Assembly: GCA_012270995.1 (NCBI GenBank) | Contig: JAAXHG010000024.1 | Location: 1 to 53,127, forward strand | Source of the DNA: Vicinamibacteraceae bacterium | GTDB lineage: Bacteria; Acidobacteriota; Thermoanaerobaculia; Multivoradales; Multivoraceae | Direction: 5' to 3' | Length of the DNA stretch: 53,127 nucleotides | Shown: in pieces, positions 22,930 through 31,942 of the stretch | How positions within the stretch are numbered: position 1 is the stretch's first letter | Layout of the letters: every line of letters starts with the position of its first letter | The notes under the pieces: generated by a model | What the model was told of the DNA's origin: nothing | The model's input: only the letters and a program-made list of their open reading frames with translations | Databases searched by the model: none | Position numbers and translations under genes: made by a program

Positions 22930-24747
22930 TCACACCAGCTCCAACTGCGACCCGCGATCCTGCTCGGGTTCCGCGGGCGGCGGCGGCGGCAGGTCGCCGA
23001 GCGGTTCCAGACCCTCCGCGGGCAGAGCCTCGCCCGACGCCTCATCCTCCGGCGGCTCGTCCTCTCCGTTCACCGGCGGCGCCACGGCCGTTTCCGGCGC
23101 CGGCGGTTCCGCGTCCGGATCGACGACCAGCACGTTCTCGCAGGCCTCCAAGTCCTCGCCGGCCGGGCCCTTCGCCTCCTCAAGCATTCCCGCCAGCTCC
23201 GTCTTGCGCCGGCTGATCGCCAGCAGCCGCTCGCGGAACAGCTTCTGCTCCTTGCCGGTGATCGCCTCGACCGAGCTGACCACCTCCTCGATGTAGAGGT
23301 TGAACACCTCGCGGCGCCGTGCCTCGCTCCTGGCCCGCGCCTTGCGCTTGACGTACTGGCCGAGCCGGCGGCCGCAGGTCTGGACGGCGAGCTTGATCTC
23401 CTTTCGGATCTCGTCGTAGTCGGCGACCGCGACCTTGCTCTCGGAACTGAACGGCACCCATACCGAGGCGAGATGCACGAGCACGATCAGCGGACCCGAG
23501 GGCAGCGCCCCCCGAGACTGGGTCAGGCCGTAGGTGCGCCAGGAGACGTCCATCACCGCCTTCGTGATGCAGCAGGAGCCGGCGTAGTACTGGAGCGGAA
23601 CCCGGTTGGCGAAGCGCAGCACCTTGGCCAGCTCGTCGCCGGCCAGATCGCCGCCCCAGGCCAGGCCGACCTCGACCTGGAACGGGTTGCCCCGGTAGAC
23701 GGCCGGCTTTCGCGTCTCGACGCCGTAGAACTCCGCCCGGACGCCCCGGGTCAGGCCTGCGAGAAGCTCCTGGACGCCGATCGGCGACAGGCAGTCGGTC
23801 GAGGGCGGTCGGAGGCGGGTCTTCGAGTCGTTGATCGCCTTGTAGAGCGCGTCGGCGGCCTGCCGGGCGACGGTGTTCGGCCGCGCCTTCGCCTTGATGC
23901 CGGCCCGCTTCGCCAGACCGCCCGCGAGCTGCGGCGAGATGCGGCTGAAGTCCCGCGACAGGAACTGAGTGACCGTCTTGTGCGGCGTCGACTGCAGCAT
24001 CTTCATCAGCACGCCAAGTTCGACGCCGTGAGGATGCGGCTTGATCTCCCGCGGAGCCGTCGGGTTCCGCTCCACGGTACGAGCCCAGGAGGCGGTTTCG
24101 CCGTTCGGGCTCCGGTAGTGCAGCGTCACGTGCGGGTTCGCGACCGCAACCTGGTGCAGGAACTCCTCGACCGACTGGCGGCCCTTGAGGTACTTCGCCT
24201 CGAGTTCCACCTCGACCAGCGTGCCGTGGTCGAGGCGCCAGTCGGGCAGGTTCCGGCGACCGATCGCCTTCGGCTTGTTCGTGTTCGTATCGATCACGAC
24301 CTGCATCGCGTAGGCCGGAGCGTCCGGCCCCGTGCGCGACTCCACCGTCACCGGCTTGCCGGTCGTCAACTGCCCGTACATCGCCGCCGCCGAGATGCCG
24401 ATTCCCTGCTGTCCCCGGCTCTGCTTCAGGCTGTGGAACTTCGATCCGTACAGGAGTTGACCGAAGATCTTCGGCGCCTGTTCCGGCACGATGCCGGGAC
24501 CGTTGTCCGTGACCCGCACGAGGTACCGGTTCGCCCCCTTGGCCGCCTCGAGTTCGACCCGGATCTCGGGCAGGATGCCGGCCTCCTCGCACGCGTCGAG
24601 CGAGTTGTCCACCGCCTCCTTGACGGTGGTCAGAAGGGCCTTGCGCAACGAGTCGAAGCCGAGCAGGTGCCGGTTCTTGGCGAAGAACTCCGAGACCGAG
24701 ATCTCCCGCTGCTTGCGGGAGAGCGTTTCAGCGGTGACTCGGGCCAT
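22930..24747 (-). CDS. top6B: DNA topoisomerase VI subunit B (GHKL ATPase)
   Basis: 605 residues. GHKL motifs: N box EAVDNSLDACEEAG, G1 DNGPGI, G2 GQQGIGISAAAMYGQL. An H2TH segment and the transducer domain (with LPSGPLIVLVHLASVWVPFS) follow to about residue 520. A Pro/Glu-rich tail ends the protein. ATP binding dimerises B and gates strand passage. AAGGGAG lies 4 nt before the ATG at 24747. The gene starts 15 bp after the TonB receptor gene on the same strand and is followed by top6A, so transcription may come from the receptor promoter. Confidence 0.93.
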   Translation of the reverse strand: MARVTAETLSRKQREISVSEFFAKNRHLLGFDSLRKALLTTVKEAVDNSLDACEEAGILPEIRVELEAAKGANRYLVRVTDNGPGIVPEQAPKIFGQLLYGSKFHSLKQSRGQQGIGISAAAMYGQLTTGKPVTVESRTGPDAPAYAMQVVIDTNTNKPKAIGRRNLPDWRLDHGTLVEVELEAKYLKGRQSVEEFLHQVAVANPHVTLHYRSPNGETASWARTVERNPTAPREIKPHPHGVELGVLMKMLQSTPHKTVTQFLSRDFSRISPQLAGGLAKRAGIKAKARPNTVARQAADALYKAINDSKTRLRPPSTDCLSPIGVQELLAGLTRGVRAEFYGVETRKPAVYRGNPFQVEVGLAWGGDLAGDELAKVLRFANRVPLQYYAGSCCITKAVMDVSWRTYGLTQSRGALPSGPLIVLVHLASVWVPFSSESKVAVADYDEIRKEIKLAVQTCGRRLGQYVKRKARARSEARRREVFNLYIEEVVSSVEAITGKEQKLFRERLLAISRRKTELAGMLEEAKGPAGEDLEACENVLVVDPDAEPPAPETAVAPPVNGEDEPPEDEASGEALPAEGLEPLGDLPPPPPAEPEQDRGSQLELV

Positions 24748-24762
24748 GGGCTCCCTTCGGGA

Positions 24763-26937
24763 TCAGGGACTCAGGATGTGGCGCACCCCCAGGTGCACCA
24801 TGCGCGGCGCGCCGACCGTGACCAGGCCGGTCCCCGAGATGCCGACCTGCACTTCCTCGTCGAGGAGGTTCTCGAGGCCGGCGAAGACCTGCCAGCGGCC
24901 ACTCAGGGCGCGGGCGGCGCTCAGATCGACGACGGCGAAGCTCGAGAGCGGCCGGGTGTTCAGATCGTCCTCGAACTGCGAGCCGACGAAACGCACCCCG
25001 AGTCTGGCCTGGAGCACGTCGGGGTTCGAGTACTCGAGGCCGAGGCTCGCCGACTGCTCGGGAGTCTGCGCCAGCCGCCGGCCCTCGAGTTCCGGGAAGT
25101 CGGCGGCGCCATCCACTTCGGCGTTGCTGTAGAGGTAGGACAGGTCCAACCGCCAGACATCGCCGAGCCGCTGGCGGAGTTCGGCCTCGAGGCCCTGGAT
25201 CCGTGTGCGGTCCAGGTTCAGCCGCTGGCGGCAGGAGCCGCCGCCGGGCACGAAACCGCAGGGCCGGAAGAAGCGGCCGCTCGGGATCGCCGCCAGGGTG
25301 ACGTTGGCGATCGGGTTCTCGACCCGGTTGATGAAGGCGTTGAGCGACAGCCGCGAGCCCCCTTGGTAGCGCACGGCGCCGAACTCGACGCCACTGAGCC
25401 GTTCGGGCTCGAGCGTCTCGTTCGCTTCCGTGATGTCGTTGCCGACCCGGAACGGCCGGTACAGCTCGTTGACGGTCGGTGCCCGGAACGCACCGTAGAC
25501 CGAGCCGCGGAGGCTCCAGCCGAAGTCGAGGGCGTAGAGGAAGCCGATCCGCGGCGACGCGGCCGTCTCGCTCCGGTCGTCGAAGGCGTCGCTGCGGCGG
25601 ATCGAGCCGTCGGCCTTGTTCGTCTCCAGGCGGCTGCCCGAGTCGGTATCCCAGCGGTCGATGCGGGCGCCGAGTTCCAGGGTCAGGCGATCGCCGAAGT
25701 CGGCCCGGCGCTGGACGTAGGCGCCCGTGATCGCCTGGTCGCCGCCCGCCATCCGGCGCCGGTTGAACTGCGTGGTGTAGAAGAAGTCCTCGTTCGTCGC
25801 GCCATCGACGCCGCGCGATTCGGCGCCGGCGACCCACAGGCCGGAGCCCACCTCGCCTTCCCACTGGACGCCAAAGCCCGCAGCCTCCGAGTCGACCAGC
25901 CACTGATCCAGGGCCGGCCGCTCCGAGGAACGGTCGACCTGCTGCGCGCTGAACCGACTGGCGAACTCCTGCTCGTGGGTGAAGCCGCGCACTGTCCAGG
26001 TGTCGCCGCGCCCGCTTACAATGTCAGCGCTCAACCGGAACGAGGTCAACTCCGTGTCGTTGCCGGTCAGCGGCGTGCCGTTTCCGCGGTCCTCGGAGAG
26101 GTTGTCGCCGCCGATGGCGATCTGTACCGAATCGCTGGGAGTGAAGGCCAGCCGGCCGCCGACGCTGGTCTGCTCGGAGAACGCGTCGACGTCGATCGGG
26201 CCGCGCTGATCTTGGCGCAACACCGGGTAGCCGTCCATCTCGAAGCTCCTCGCCGACAGGGTCAACGACGCTCGCTCGAACCCCTGCCCGAACCAGCCGT
26301 CGCCGGAAACCACGCCTCGGTCTCCCGCCAGTGCCGACAGCCGCAACGAGCTACCCGATTCGGGCTGCGACGTGACGAGATGGATGACCCCGCCCAGGGC
26401 CGAGTTGCCCCACAGACTCGAACCGCCGCCGCGTACCACCTCGATCCGGTCCAGGCTCTCGCGTCCCACGCGGCCCCAGTAGATCCAGCCGCCGAAGGGG
26501 TCGTTCAGGGGCAACCCGTCGAGCAACACCAGCGTGCGGCTGACGCCGCTGGGGCCGATGCCGCGCAGCGAAACGCCCTGGCTGGTCGGGTGCGCGACCA
26601 TCGAGCTGTTGCGCCGGAAGAGGCTGAACCCCGGCACCCGGCGCAACGTGTCGTCCAGGGTCACGGCCGCGCTGGCGCGGAGTTCGTCGCCGGTGACGAC
26701 GGAGACGCTCGACGTCACCTGCCCGAGTTCCTGCTCGGCCCGGGCCGCGGTGACGACGATCGTCTCCGCCAGCGCCGGATCCTCCACCGGCTCGGCGGCG
26801 TCGCCGTTCGACGCGGCTGCCGCCATCGAAGCCGCGAGGAGGAGGGCCGCGGACCAGGCGACCAGGGCGCCGCCACGTCGAAGAAGAGCGTCGAATGCCC
26901 TGCTTGTGGGATCGGAAGGCGTGGTCGGCATGCGCAA
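24763..26937 (-). CDS. TonB-dependent outer-membrane receptor
   Basis: 724 residues. A signal peptide lies within the first ~42. A TonB-box-like ETIVVTAAR is followed by a plug domain (LRRVPGFSLF, LLDGLPLNDPFGGW, IEVVRGGGSSLWG, ALGGVIHLVTS). A 22-strand-type barrel ends at GVRHILSP. It resembles BtuB/vitamin- or siderophore-type receptors, but the ligand cannot be assigned. No cobalamin riboswitch or Fur box was recognised upstream. The upstream gene is a LolA-like protein 4 bp away, and the downstream gene is top6B 15 bp away. Confidence 0.9.
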   Translation of the reverse strand: MRMPTTPSDPTSRAFDALLRRGGALVAWSAALLLAASMAAAASNGDAAEPVEDPALAETIVVTAARAEQELGQVTSSVSVVTGDELRASAAVTLDDTLRRVPGFSLFRRNSSMVAHPTSQGVSLRGIGPSGVSRTLVLLDGLPLNDPFGGWIYWGRVGRESLDRIEVVRGGGSSLWGNSALGGVIHLVTSQPESGSSLRLSALAGDRGVVSGDGWFGQGFERASLTLSARSFEMDGYPVLRQDQRGPIDVDAFSEQTSVGGRLAFTPSDSVQIAIGGDNLSEDRGNGTPLTGNDTELTSFRLSADIVSGRGDTWTVRGFTHEQEFASRFSAQQVDRSSERPALDQWLVDSEAAGFGVQWEGEVGSGLWVAGAESRGVDGATNEDFFYTTQFNRRRMAGGDQAITGAYVQRRADFGDRLTLELGARIDRWDTDSGSRLETNKADGSIRRSDAFDDRSETAASPRIGFLYALDFGWSLRGSVYGAFRAPTVNELYRPFRVGNDITEANETLEPERLSGVEFGAVRYQGGSRLSLNAFINRVENPIANVTLAAIPSGRFFRPCGFVPGGGSCRQRLNLDRTRIQGLEAELRQRLGDVWRLDLSYLYSNAEVDGAADFPELEGRRLAQTPEQSASLGLEYSNPDVLQARLGVRFVGSQFEDDLNTRPLSSFAVVDLSAARALSGRWQVFAGLENLLDEEVQVGISGTGLVTVGAPRMVHLGVRHILSP

Positions 26938-26941
26938 GCTC

Positions 26942-28447
26942 CTACAGAGCCGGACCCGGCGTCTCCGGGTCGGCGGGAGCGGGCATGGTAAACGAAGCGG
27001 GGTCGATCTCCGCGCCGGCTTCAGCTTCCTGGATCCTCAACTCGGTGACGACCAGGCCCTCCACCGCGATCCGGATCTTCCCCGGCACCATCAAACCCCC
27101 CGCGTCCGTGTAGTCGCCGATCGTCACTTCGATCTCGCCCGTCGAACCCAGGAACGATCCGTTGAAGACGATCCGGCGCTCCAGGAAGTCCTCGCCGCCG
27201 AGGTAGAGAGAGCGCGCCTCGCCGTCCCCGGTCACAAGATCCAGCCGGTAGGCCTCGTCGCGCTCGACCTTCTCGATCCCCGCCAGCGACACGTCGACGC
27301 CGGCCTCCTCGCTGTCGGCGAGCCTCCCCCAAATGAAGTCGGAGAGGATCCCCAGCGCTCCGATCGCCTCCCGCGGCAGCGGCGTCGGGTCGATGGCGCC
27401 CGTCATCGGCGACACGTTCCACGCCGTCTCCCCGTCGTAGGCGATGATCATCGGCAGGCCCTGCATGTCGATGTCGACGCGGAACGACTCGGGGCGCGCG
27501 AAGGCCACCTTCATCGGCACTTCGAAGCCCAGCATGACGACGGTGCCGGCGGCGCGGAGCGTCTGCACCTCGGCCGCCGAAGCCCCGCGCGAGTTCCGGT
27601 ACCGAGACACCACATCGTCCAGGCCGAGGGAGGCGTCGGCCATCTGACCCGGCATGAAGAAGATGTCGGGGTCGATCTCCGGGTTGATCTCGAAGGAGGC
27701 AAGAGTCAGGGGCATCTCGCCCATCGCGCTGCCCATGATCTGCCGGTGCGCCAGCATCAGGCCGTCGACCTCCCGGTAGTCCTCGAAGCGAACCGTCGCC
27801 TCCTCCAGGCCGAAGCCGAAGTCCGCCGGGTAGATCCTCTTCTTCTCGAGCCCGTCGTCCGCGCCGACGAAGACCTGATGCGTCACGCCGCCGGGCGCGG
27901 TGACCACGAGCTTCCAGGCTTCGCCGCTCTCGATCTCCTCCCGGCCGGCGAGTTCAACCTGGTAGCCCAGCTCCGTGTACTCGAACCAGGGGCTGCTCAG
28001 CGCGGCTTCGGCCGCCTGCGCCGCCGCCAGTTCTCCTTCGACGATGGCCGGCTTGGCCTGACCGGGTTGCTGTCCCCACGCCTGCTGGCCGTCGAACGCC
28101 TGGATGAGGGCCATGCCGCCGAAGTCGCCCTCCACGCGACTCTGGTTCGGCCGGCGCAGAAGAATCGTGAACGGAGCCTCCATGCCCTGCACCGACATCG
28201 TCCCCGCAGCCCTCACACTCTGAATCGAGCGCAGCTTCTCGAGACCGCCCCGGGCCTCGTAGTGCATGGCCAGCACACGGTCGAGTTCGCTGGCCTCCTC
28301 CGCTTCCTGAGCCGGGACCGGCCCCGCCGCCAAGGCAAACGCCAACAGGGCGAGACACGCCCGGACTCGATCCCCTCGCCGCCTGTTCGGTACGCCGCGC
28401 CCCGTTCCCGCGCGAGCTCTTGAGCCGATCGGTGCAGATCCCTTCAT
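26942..28447 (-). CDS. Secreted protein with two LolA-like domains
   Basis: 501 residues. A signal peptide (with a long basic n-region) ends near PVPAQEAEE. Two homologous halves are visible: the first begins HYEARGGLEKLRSIQSVRAAG, the second RYRNSRGASAAEVQTLRAAG. Each is followed by a beta sheet and a QAFDGQQAWG or IAYDGETAWN strand, as in outer-membrane lipoprotein-sorting (LolA-like) folds. The start at 28447 has GGAGG 5 nt upstream. It heads the run that includes the TonB receptor. A periplasmic lipid- or ligand-binding role is inferred from the fold. Confidence 0.75.
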   Translation of the reverse strand: MKGSAPIGSRARAGTGRGVPNRRRGDRVRACLALLAFALAAGPVPAQEAEEASELDRVLAMHYEARGGLEKLRSIQSVRAAGTMSVQGMEAPFTILLRRPNQSRVEGDFGGMALIQAFDGQQAWGQQPGQAKPAIVEGELAAAQAAEAALSSPWFEYTELGYQVELAGREEIESGEAWKLVVTAPGGVTHQVFVGADDGLEKKRIYPADFGFGLEEATVRFEDYREVDGLMLAHRQIMGSAMGEMPLTLASFEINPEIDPDIFFMPGQMADASLGLDDVVSRYRNSRGASAAEVQTLRAAGTVVMLGFEVPMKVAFARPESFRVDIDMQGLPMIIAYDGETAWNVSPMTGAIDPTPLPREAIGALGILSDFIWGRLADSEEAGVDVSLAGIEKVERDEAYRLDLVTGDGEARSLYLGGEDFLERRIVFNGSFLGSTGEIEVTIGDYTDAGGLMVPGKIRIAVEGLVVTELRIQEAEAGAEIDPASFTMPAPADPETPGPAL

Positions 28448-28758
28448 CTCATCCTCCGCTGGCCGTCCGCCGCGAGGCCCGCCGGTGACCGCCAAGCCGG
28501 CTCGCTGCCCGAAATCCGTGCGGGCATGATACCCGAACAGAGCTCGCCAAGAGGGTCGCGGGCAGTACCCGCGAAACCAGCATATCGACTCCGCAGTTTC
28601 ATGCAACCACTGAAAAGAAAGAGGTTAGAGCTCTCGCCGAGGTCACGGCCAACATCGGCGGCAGACTCGCCGGCGACGTCTCGGATCGGACCTAGTAGGG
28701 TGGCGGACCGAAGCTCTGGGCGCGAAGACATCGGCCCTGCATTCGCCTCAACCGACTC
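28448..28758. other. Divergent intergenic region with two short hairpins
   Basis: 311 bp between the LolA-like gene (leftward) and the DUF898 gene (rightward). CGCGGG-CAGTA-CCCGCG (28557-28573) and GCCCG...CGGGC (around 28507-28525) are perfect short stems that would lie in the leader of the leftward transcript. They match no riboswitch I know. An open minus-strand frame across here (starting near 28600) has no Shine-Dalgarno or family resemblance. Part of the region is less GC-rich (28590-28630). Confidence 0.3.
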
Positions 28759-29931
28759 ATGACGAACGAACCAGGACACGACGCGGTCCACGAGCGGTCC
28801 GGCCACCACGGCGCCGGCGGCGACGATCCGGATTCCATGTCCCTGGGTGATCTCCTCGATCAGCGCGGCGAGATCGGCGGACTCGCCGGCGAGCTGCGCG
28901 AAGACGACCACGGCTGCGATTCCCAAGCTCGGAGACTCCGCTTCACCGCCAACGGCTGGGAGTACTTCCGCATCTGGATCGTCAATGTTGCCCTGACGCT
29001 CCTGACCCTCGGCATCTACTCGGCCTGGGCGAAGGTGCGGGCGCGGCGCTATCTCTACGGACACGTCTGGCTCGGTGAGACGTCCTTCGACTACACCGCG
29101 AACCCGGTGGCCATCCTGAGAGGCCGGATCCTGGTCGCCATCGTGGCGACGATCCTGTGGTTCGCCAACCTGTTCTCGCTCTGGTACTACTACGCGGCGC
29201 TGGCCGTCCTGATGCCGCTCGTGCCCTGGGTCGTGGTCAAGGCCCGGACCTTCCAGCTACGCAACTCCAGATACTGCGGCATCGCCTTCGACTTCCGGGG
29301 CAAGTACTGGGACGCGGCGGTCTGGTACCCGTTGACGTGGGTCGCCTCGGTCGTGACCTTCGGGCTGGCCTGGCCGTTCCGGATCTTCGGCCGCGATCGC
29401 TACCTGATCGACGAGTCCCGCCTCGGCAACAAGCCGTTCCGCTTCAACGGTGAACCCGGGCCCTACTACGGCGTCTACATCACGGTCTGGGTCGTGGGCG
29501 TGTTCCTGTTCTTCCTGACTTGCATCTCCGTCATCAGCACCTTGAGCACCGGACCCGCCGAGCCTTCGCCGGCGGCGGTCTACCTGCCGCTGGTGTTCGC
29601 GTTCTCGGCGACCCTGTTCTCCGTGGTCTACATCCGCACGCGCCTGCTCAGCTATCGATGGAGCAACACGCAACTCGGAAACAGCGACTTCATCCTCAAC
29701 CTCTCGTTTGGAACCATGCTCTGGCTCTACCTGAGCAACACGGTCGCGATCGTGGGCACGTTCGGCCTGTTCGCGCCCTTCGCGCGGATCCGCGTGCTGC
29801 GCTATGTCGTGGATCAGTTCCTGGTCATGCAGGCCGTCGGCGAGGTCACGGTGGAAGCCGGCGACACGCAACGCCTGGGCGCCGCGGGCGCCGAAGCCGC
29901 CGGAGAGTTCGGTCTGGAGATCGGCATATGA
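28759..29931 (+). CDS. DUF898 (YjgN-like) multi-pass membrane protein
   Basis: 390 residues. After a charged N-terminus (1-60) comes FTANGWEYFRIWIVNVALTL, then LLTLGIYSAWAKVRARRYLY, the DUF898 signature, which recurs with variations (YWDAAVWYPLTWVASVVTFG, and SDFILNLSFGTMLWLYLSNT). About eight transmembrane helices in three related blocks. The function of YjgN proteins is unknown; some are thought to be transporters or channels. It overlaps the following M48 protease gene by 4 bp (ATGA), a pairing that suggests a membrane quality-control or processing unit. Confidence 0.85.
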   Translation: MTNEPGHDAVHERSGHHGAGGDDPDSMSLGDLLDQRGEIGGLAGELREDDHGCDSQARRLRFTANGWEYFRIWIVNVALTLLTLGIYSAWAKVRARRYLYGHVWLGETSFDYTANPVAILRGRILVAIVATILWFANLFSLWYYYAALAVLMPLVPWVVVKARTFQLRNSRYCGIAFDFRGKYWDAAVWYPLTWVASVVTFGLAWPFRIFGRDRYLIDESRLGNKPFRFNGEPGPYYGVYITVWVVGVFLFFLTCISVISTLSTGPAEPSPAAVYLPLVFAFSATLFSVVYIRTRLLSYRWSNTQLGNSDFILNLSFGTMLWLYLSNTVAIVGTFGLFAPFARIRVLRYVVDQFLVMQAVGEVTVEAGDTQRLGAAGAEAAGEFGLEIGI

Positions 29932-30998
29932 CCACCGTTCCCTGCCGCTTCTACGACGGGCGGACTTCGGCGCACCGCGAAGCCACCTTGACGATCACGA
30001 CTGAGCGGAACATCGTCGTCGCCATCGACGGCATCGAGTCGCGACGGGTTCACGACCTCTCGGAGGTCCGGATTCCCAACCGCGTCGCCGACACGCCTCG
30101 CCACCTCCTGCTGCCCGACGGCGCCGTCTGCGAGGTGCGCGACAACGACGCCCTGGACGCGCTTCGGGCCCGCGCCGAATGCGGCCCTCTTCCGCCCGGC
30201 CGGCGCTTCGAACGCCTGCTCCACCGGCTCGACAGCACCTGGCGCGGAGCCGCCGCGGCGCTGGCGGTCAGTGCGGCGATCCTGTACTCGTTCACGCAGT
30301 GGGGTGCGCCGATGGTGGCTGGCGTCGTCGTCGCGGCCACGCCGCCCCAGGTGGAAGCGGTCATCGGCCAGAACCTGCTGACCTTGTTGGAGCAGCTCGA
30401 CTTCGTCGAGCCTTCCCGACTCGAAGGCAACCGCCGCAACGAGCTGCTGGCCGCCTTCACCGAGATAACGGAAGACGCAGGAGTCGCGGGCACGGACCTT
30501 CTCTTCTACTCGGGCAGACCACTCGGCGCGAACGCCTTCGCCCTGCCGGGAGGGACGGTCATCATCACGGACGAGCTGGTCGAACTGGCCGAACACGACG
30601 AGGAGATCATCGCGGTTCTCGCCCACGAGGTCGGACACGTAGCCGGCCGCCACGTCATGCGACGCTTGGCCCAGACGTCCTCCATGCTCGTGGTCTGGAC
30701 CGCTTTCACCGGTGACGTTTCAGTAGCGGCGCTCTCCATCCTCGGACCCGACCAACTGCTCGCCATGAGTTACTCGCGCGACTTCGAGCGCGACGCCGAT
30801 CGCTTCGCTTTCGACTACCTGGGAAGGGCCGGCATACCGCCGACCCGTCTCGGCGCCATCCTCGAGCGCCTGAAGGGGGGATCCAGCGCTTCCGGCCTGC
30901 CGGCGTGGTCCTCCAGCCATCCGGGCGCAGAGGAACGTGCACGGAACGCCGAGGAGGCCGCGGCGCGGGACCGGGACGCGTCGGAAGCCGATCGGTGA
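29928..30998 (+). CDS. M48-family membrane-bound zinc metalloprotease
   Basis: 356 residues. The zinc motif is H233-EVGH237 and the third ligand region is E287-RDAD (ExxxD), as in M48 peptidases. A membrane segment of about 20-30 residues lies near 105-135. The N-terminal ~95 residues form a small soluble domain (CRFYDGRTSAHREATL) seen in M48 proteins encoded beside DUF898 genes. The C-terminus is charged. It is translationally coupled to the DUF898 gene. The likely role is periplasm-facing proteolysis, with BepA/LoiP-like quality control as the nearest analogy. Confidence 0.87.
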   Translation: MTTVPCRFYDGRTSAHREATLTITTERNIVVAIDGIESRRVHDLSEVRIPNRVADTPRHLLLPDGAVCEVRDNDALDALRARAECGPLPPGRRFERLLHRLDSTWRGAAAALAVSAAILYSFTQWGAPMVAGVVVAATPPQVEAVIGQNLLTLLEQLDFVEPSRLEGNRRNELLAAFTEITEDAGVAGTDLLFYSGRPLGANAFALPGGTVIITDELVELAEHDEEIIAVLAHEVGHVAGRHVMRRLAQTSSMLVVWTAFTGDVSVAALSILGPDQLLAMSYSRDFERDADRFAFDYLGRAGIPPTRLGAILERLKGGSSASGLPAWSSSHPGAEERARNAEEAAARDRDASEADR

Positions 30999-31093
30999 CG
31001 GCCGCGGACGCGGGCGCATATCCTCAAGCGGCACGACCGACACAAGGGAAGCGGGCCGGAACCGCCAACCGGCCCACGGCAGGAGATCTCGCC

Positions 31094-31942
31094 ATGCAGA
31101 AACTGACGCTGGCCCAACGCGAACGCTGGGCGATCGACGGCTACATCCGCGTCGAACAGGCGCTGTCACCGGACCAGGTCGCGTTCTTCGACGCCGAACT
31201 CGACCGCGTCCGCCAGCTTCCCGGCTGGGAGCCGAGCCCCGACGGACCGCTGGGCCACTACGCCTGGCTCGACCACGCCGTGGACCGCGATCCTGAGGGC
31301 TTCATGGACCGCCGGGTCCTGCTCCACTACGACCAGGCGTTCCTCGACCTGATGGACGCGTCCCCCGTCTTCGACCTGATCACGGACATCATGGGCCCCT
31401 ACGTCGTGCTCAGCATGACCCAGGCGATCGTCCGACCCTCGAACCCGCGCTGGCCCGGCTACACCCACACCGACGGCGGCGAGGCGCTCCGCCGCATCCG
31501 GGTCACCGAAACCAGCCTGCCGCTGGCGATCAAGGGGATGTATCTGCTCTCCGACATCACCGACGACGACAGCGGCAACTTCACCGTCTTCCCCGGCAGC
31601 CACATGCGCCCGTTCCCCGACCGCCCCTACCCGGCCCCGGGACCGCAGACGCCGGGCGCGGTCCAGCTCAAGGGCAAGGCCGGCGACTGCATCCTCTTCC
31701 CGCACTCGCTCTGGCACGGTCCGTCCGTCAACGCGTCGCCACGCGCACGCAAGACGATCCTCTACAACTACTGCCAGTTGTTCCTGCGCACCTACGACCC
31801 GGAGCCCACGCCCGAAGTCCTGGAGCGCTGCACGCCGCGGCAGCGCCGCCTGCTCGGCGACCTCGGCTACGACTTCCGGCCGGGGTCGTACTTCTACGCG
31901 CCGCGGGACCAGGTGGACGTGATCGCCGGCGGGGGCGCCTGA
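31094..31942 (+). CDS. Phytanoyl-CoA dioxygenase (PhyH) family protein
   Basis: 282 residues. Fe(II)/2-oxoglutarate dioxygenase double-stranded beta helix: metal ligands H125 and D127 (THTDGG) and distal H208 (LWHGPSVNASPRARK), with the downstream Arg as 2OG anchor. The ATG at 31094 has GCAGGAG upstream, and the frame's earlier part overlaps the protease gene. PhyH-family enzymes hydroxylate small molecules or lipids; the substrate is unknown. Its last 49 bp overlap the 3' end of the convergent GST-like gene. Confidence 0.87.
   Translation: MQKLTLAQRERWAIDGYIRVEQALSPDQVAFFDAELDRVRQLPGWEPSPDGPLGHYAWLDHAVDRDPEGFMDRRVLLHYDQAFLDLMDASPVFDLITDIMGPYVVLSMTQAIVRPSNPRWPGYTHTDGGEALRRIRVTETSLPLAIKGMYLLSDITDDDSGNFTVFPGSHMRPFPDRPYPAPGPQTPGAVQLKGKAGDCILFPHSLWHGPSVNASPRARKTILYNYCQLFLRTYDPEPTPEVLERCTPRQRRLLGDLGYDFRPGSYFYAPRDQVDVIAGGGA

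Noticed and set aside
20887..26991. A 2034-codon open frame on the plus strand
   Set aside because: It is antisense or out of frame to DUF1214, top6A, top6B and the TonB receptor, which have clear domains. High-GC codon bias keeps such shadow frames open; its composition (Arg/Gly/Ala/Val-rich, no domains) is typical of that.
28444..28600. Minus-strand frame starting MKLRSRYAGFAG as a small protein gene
   Set aside because: It runs into the LolA-like gene leader in another frame, lacks a Shine-Dalgarno and resembles no family I know.
28448..28758. Cobalamin or c-di-GMP riboswitch upstream of the TonB operon
   Set aside because: Only short hairpins are present; none of the conserved boxes of those riboswitches were found.
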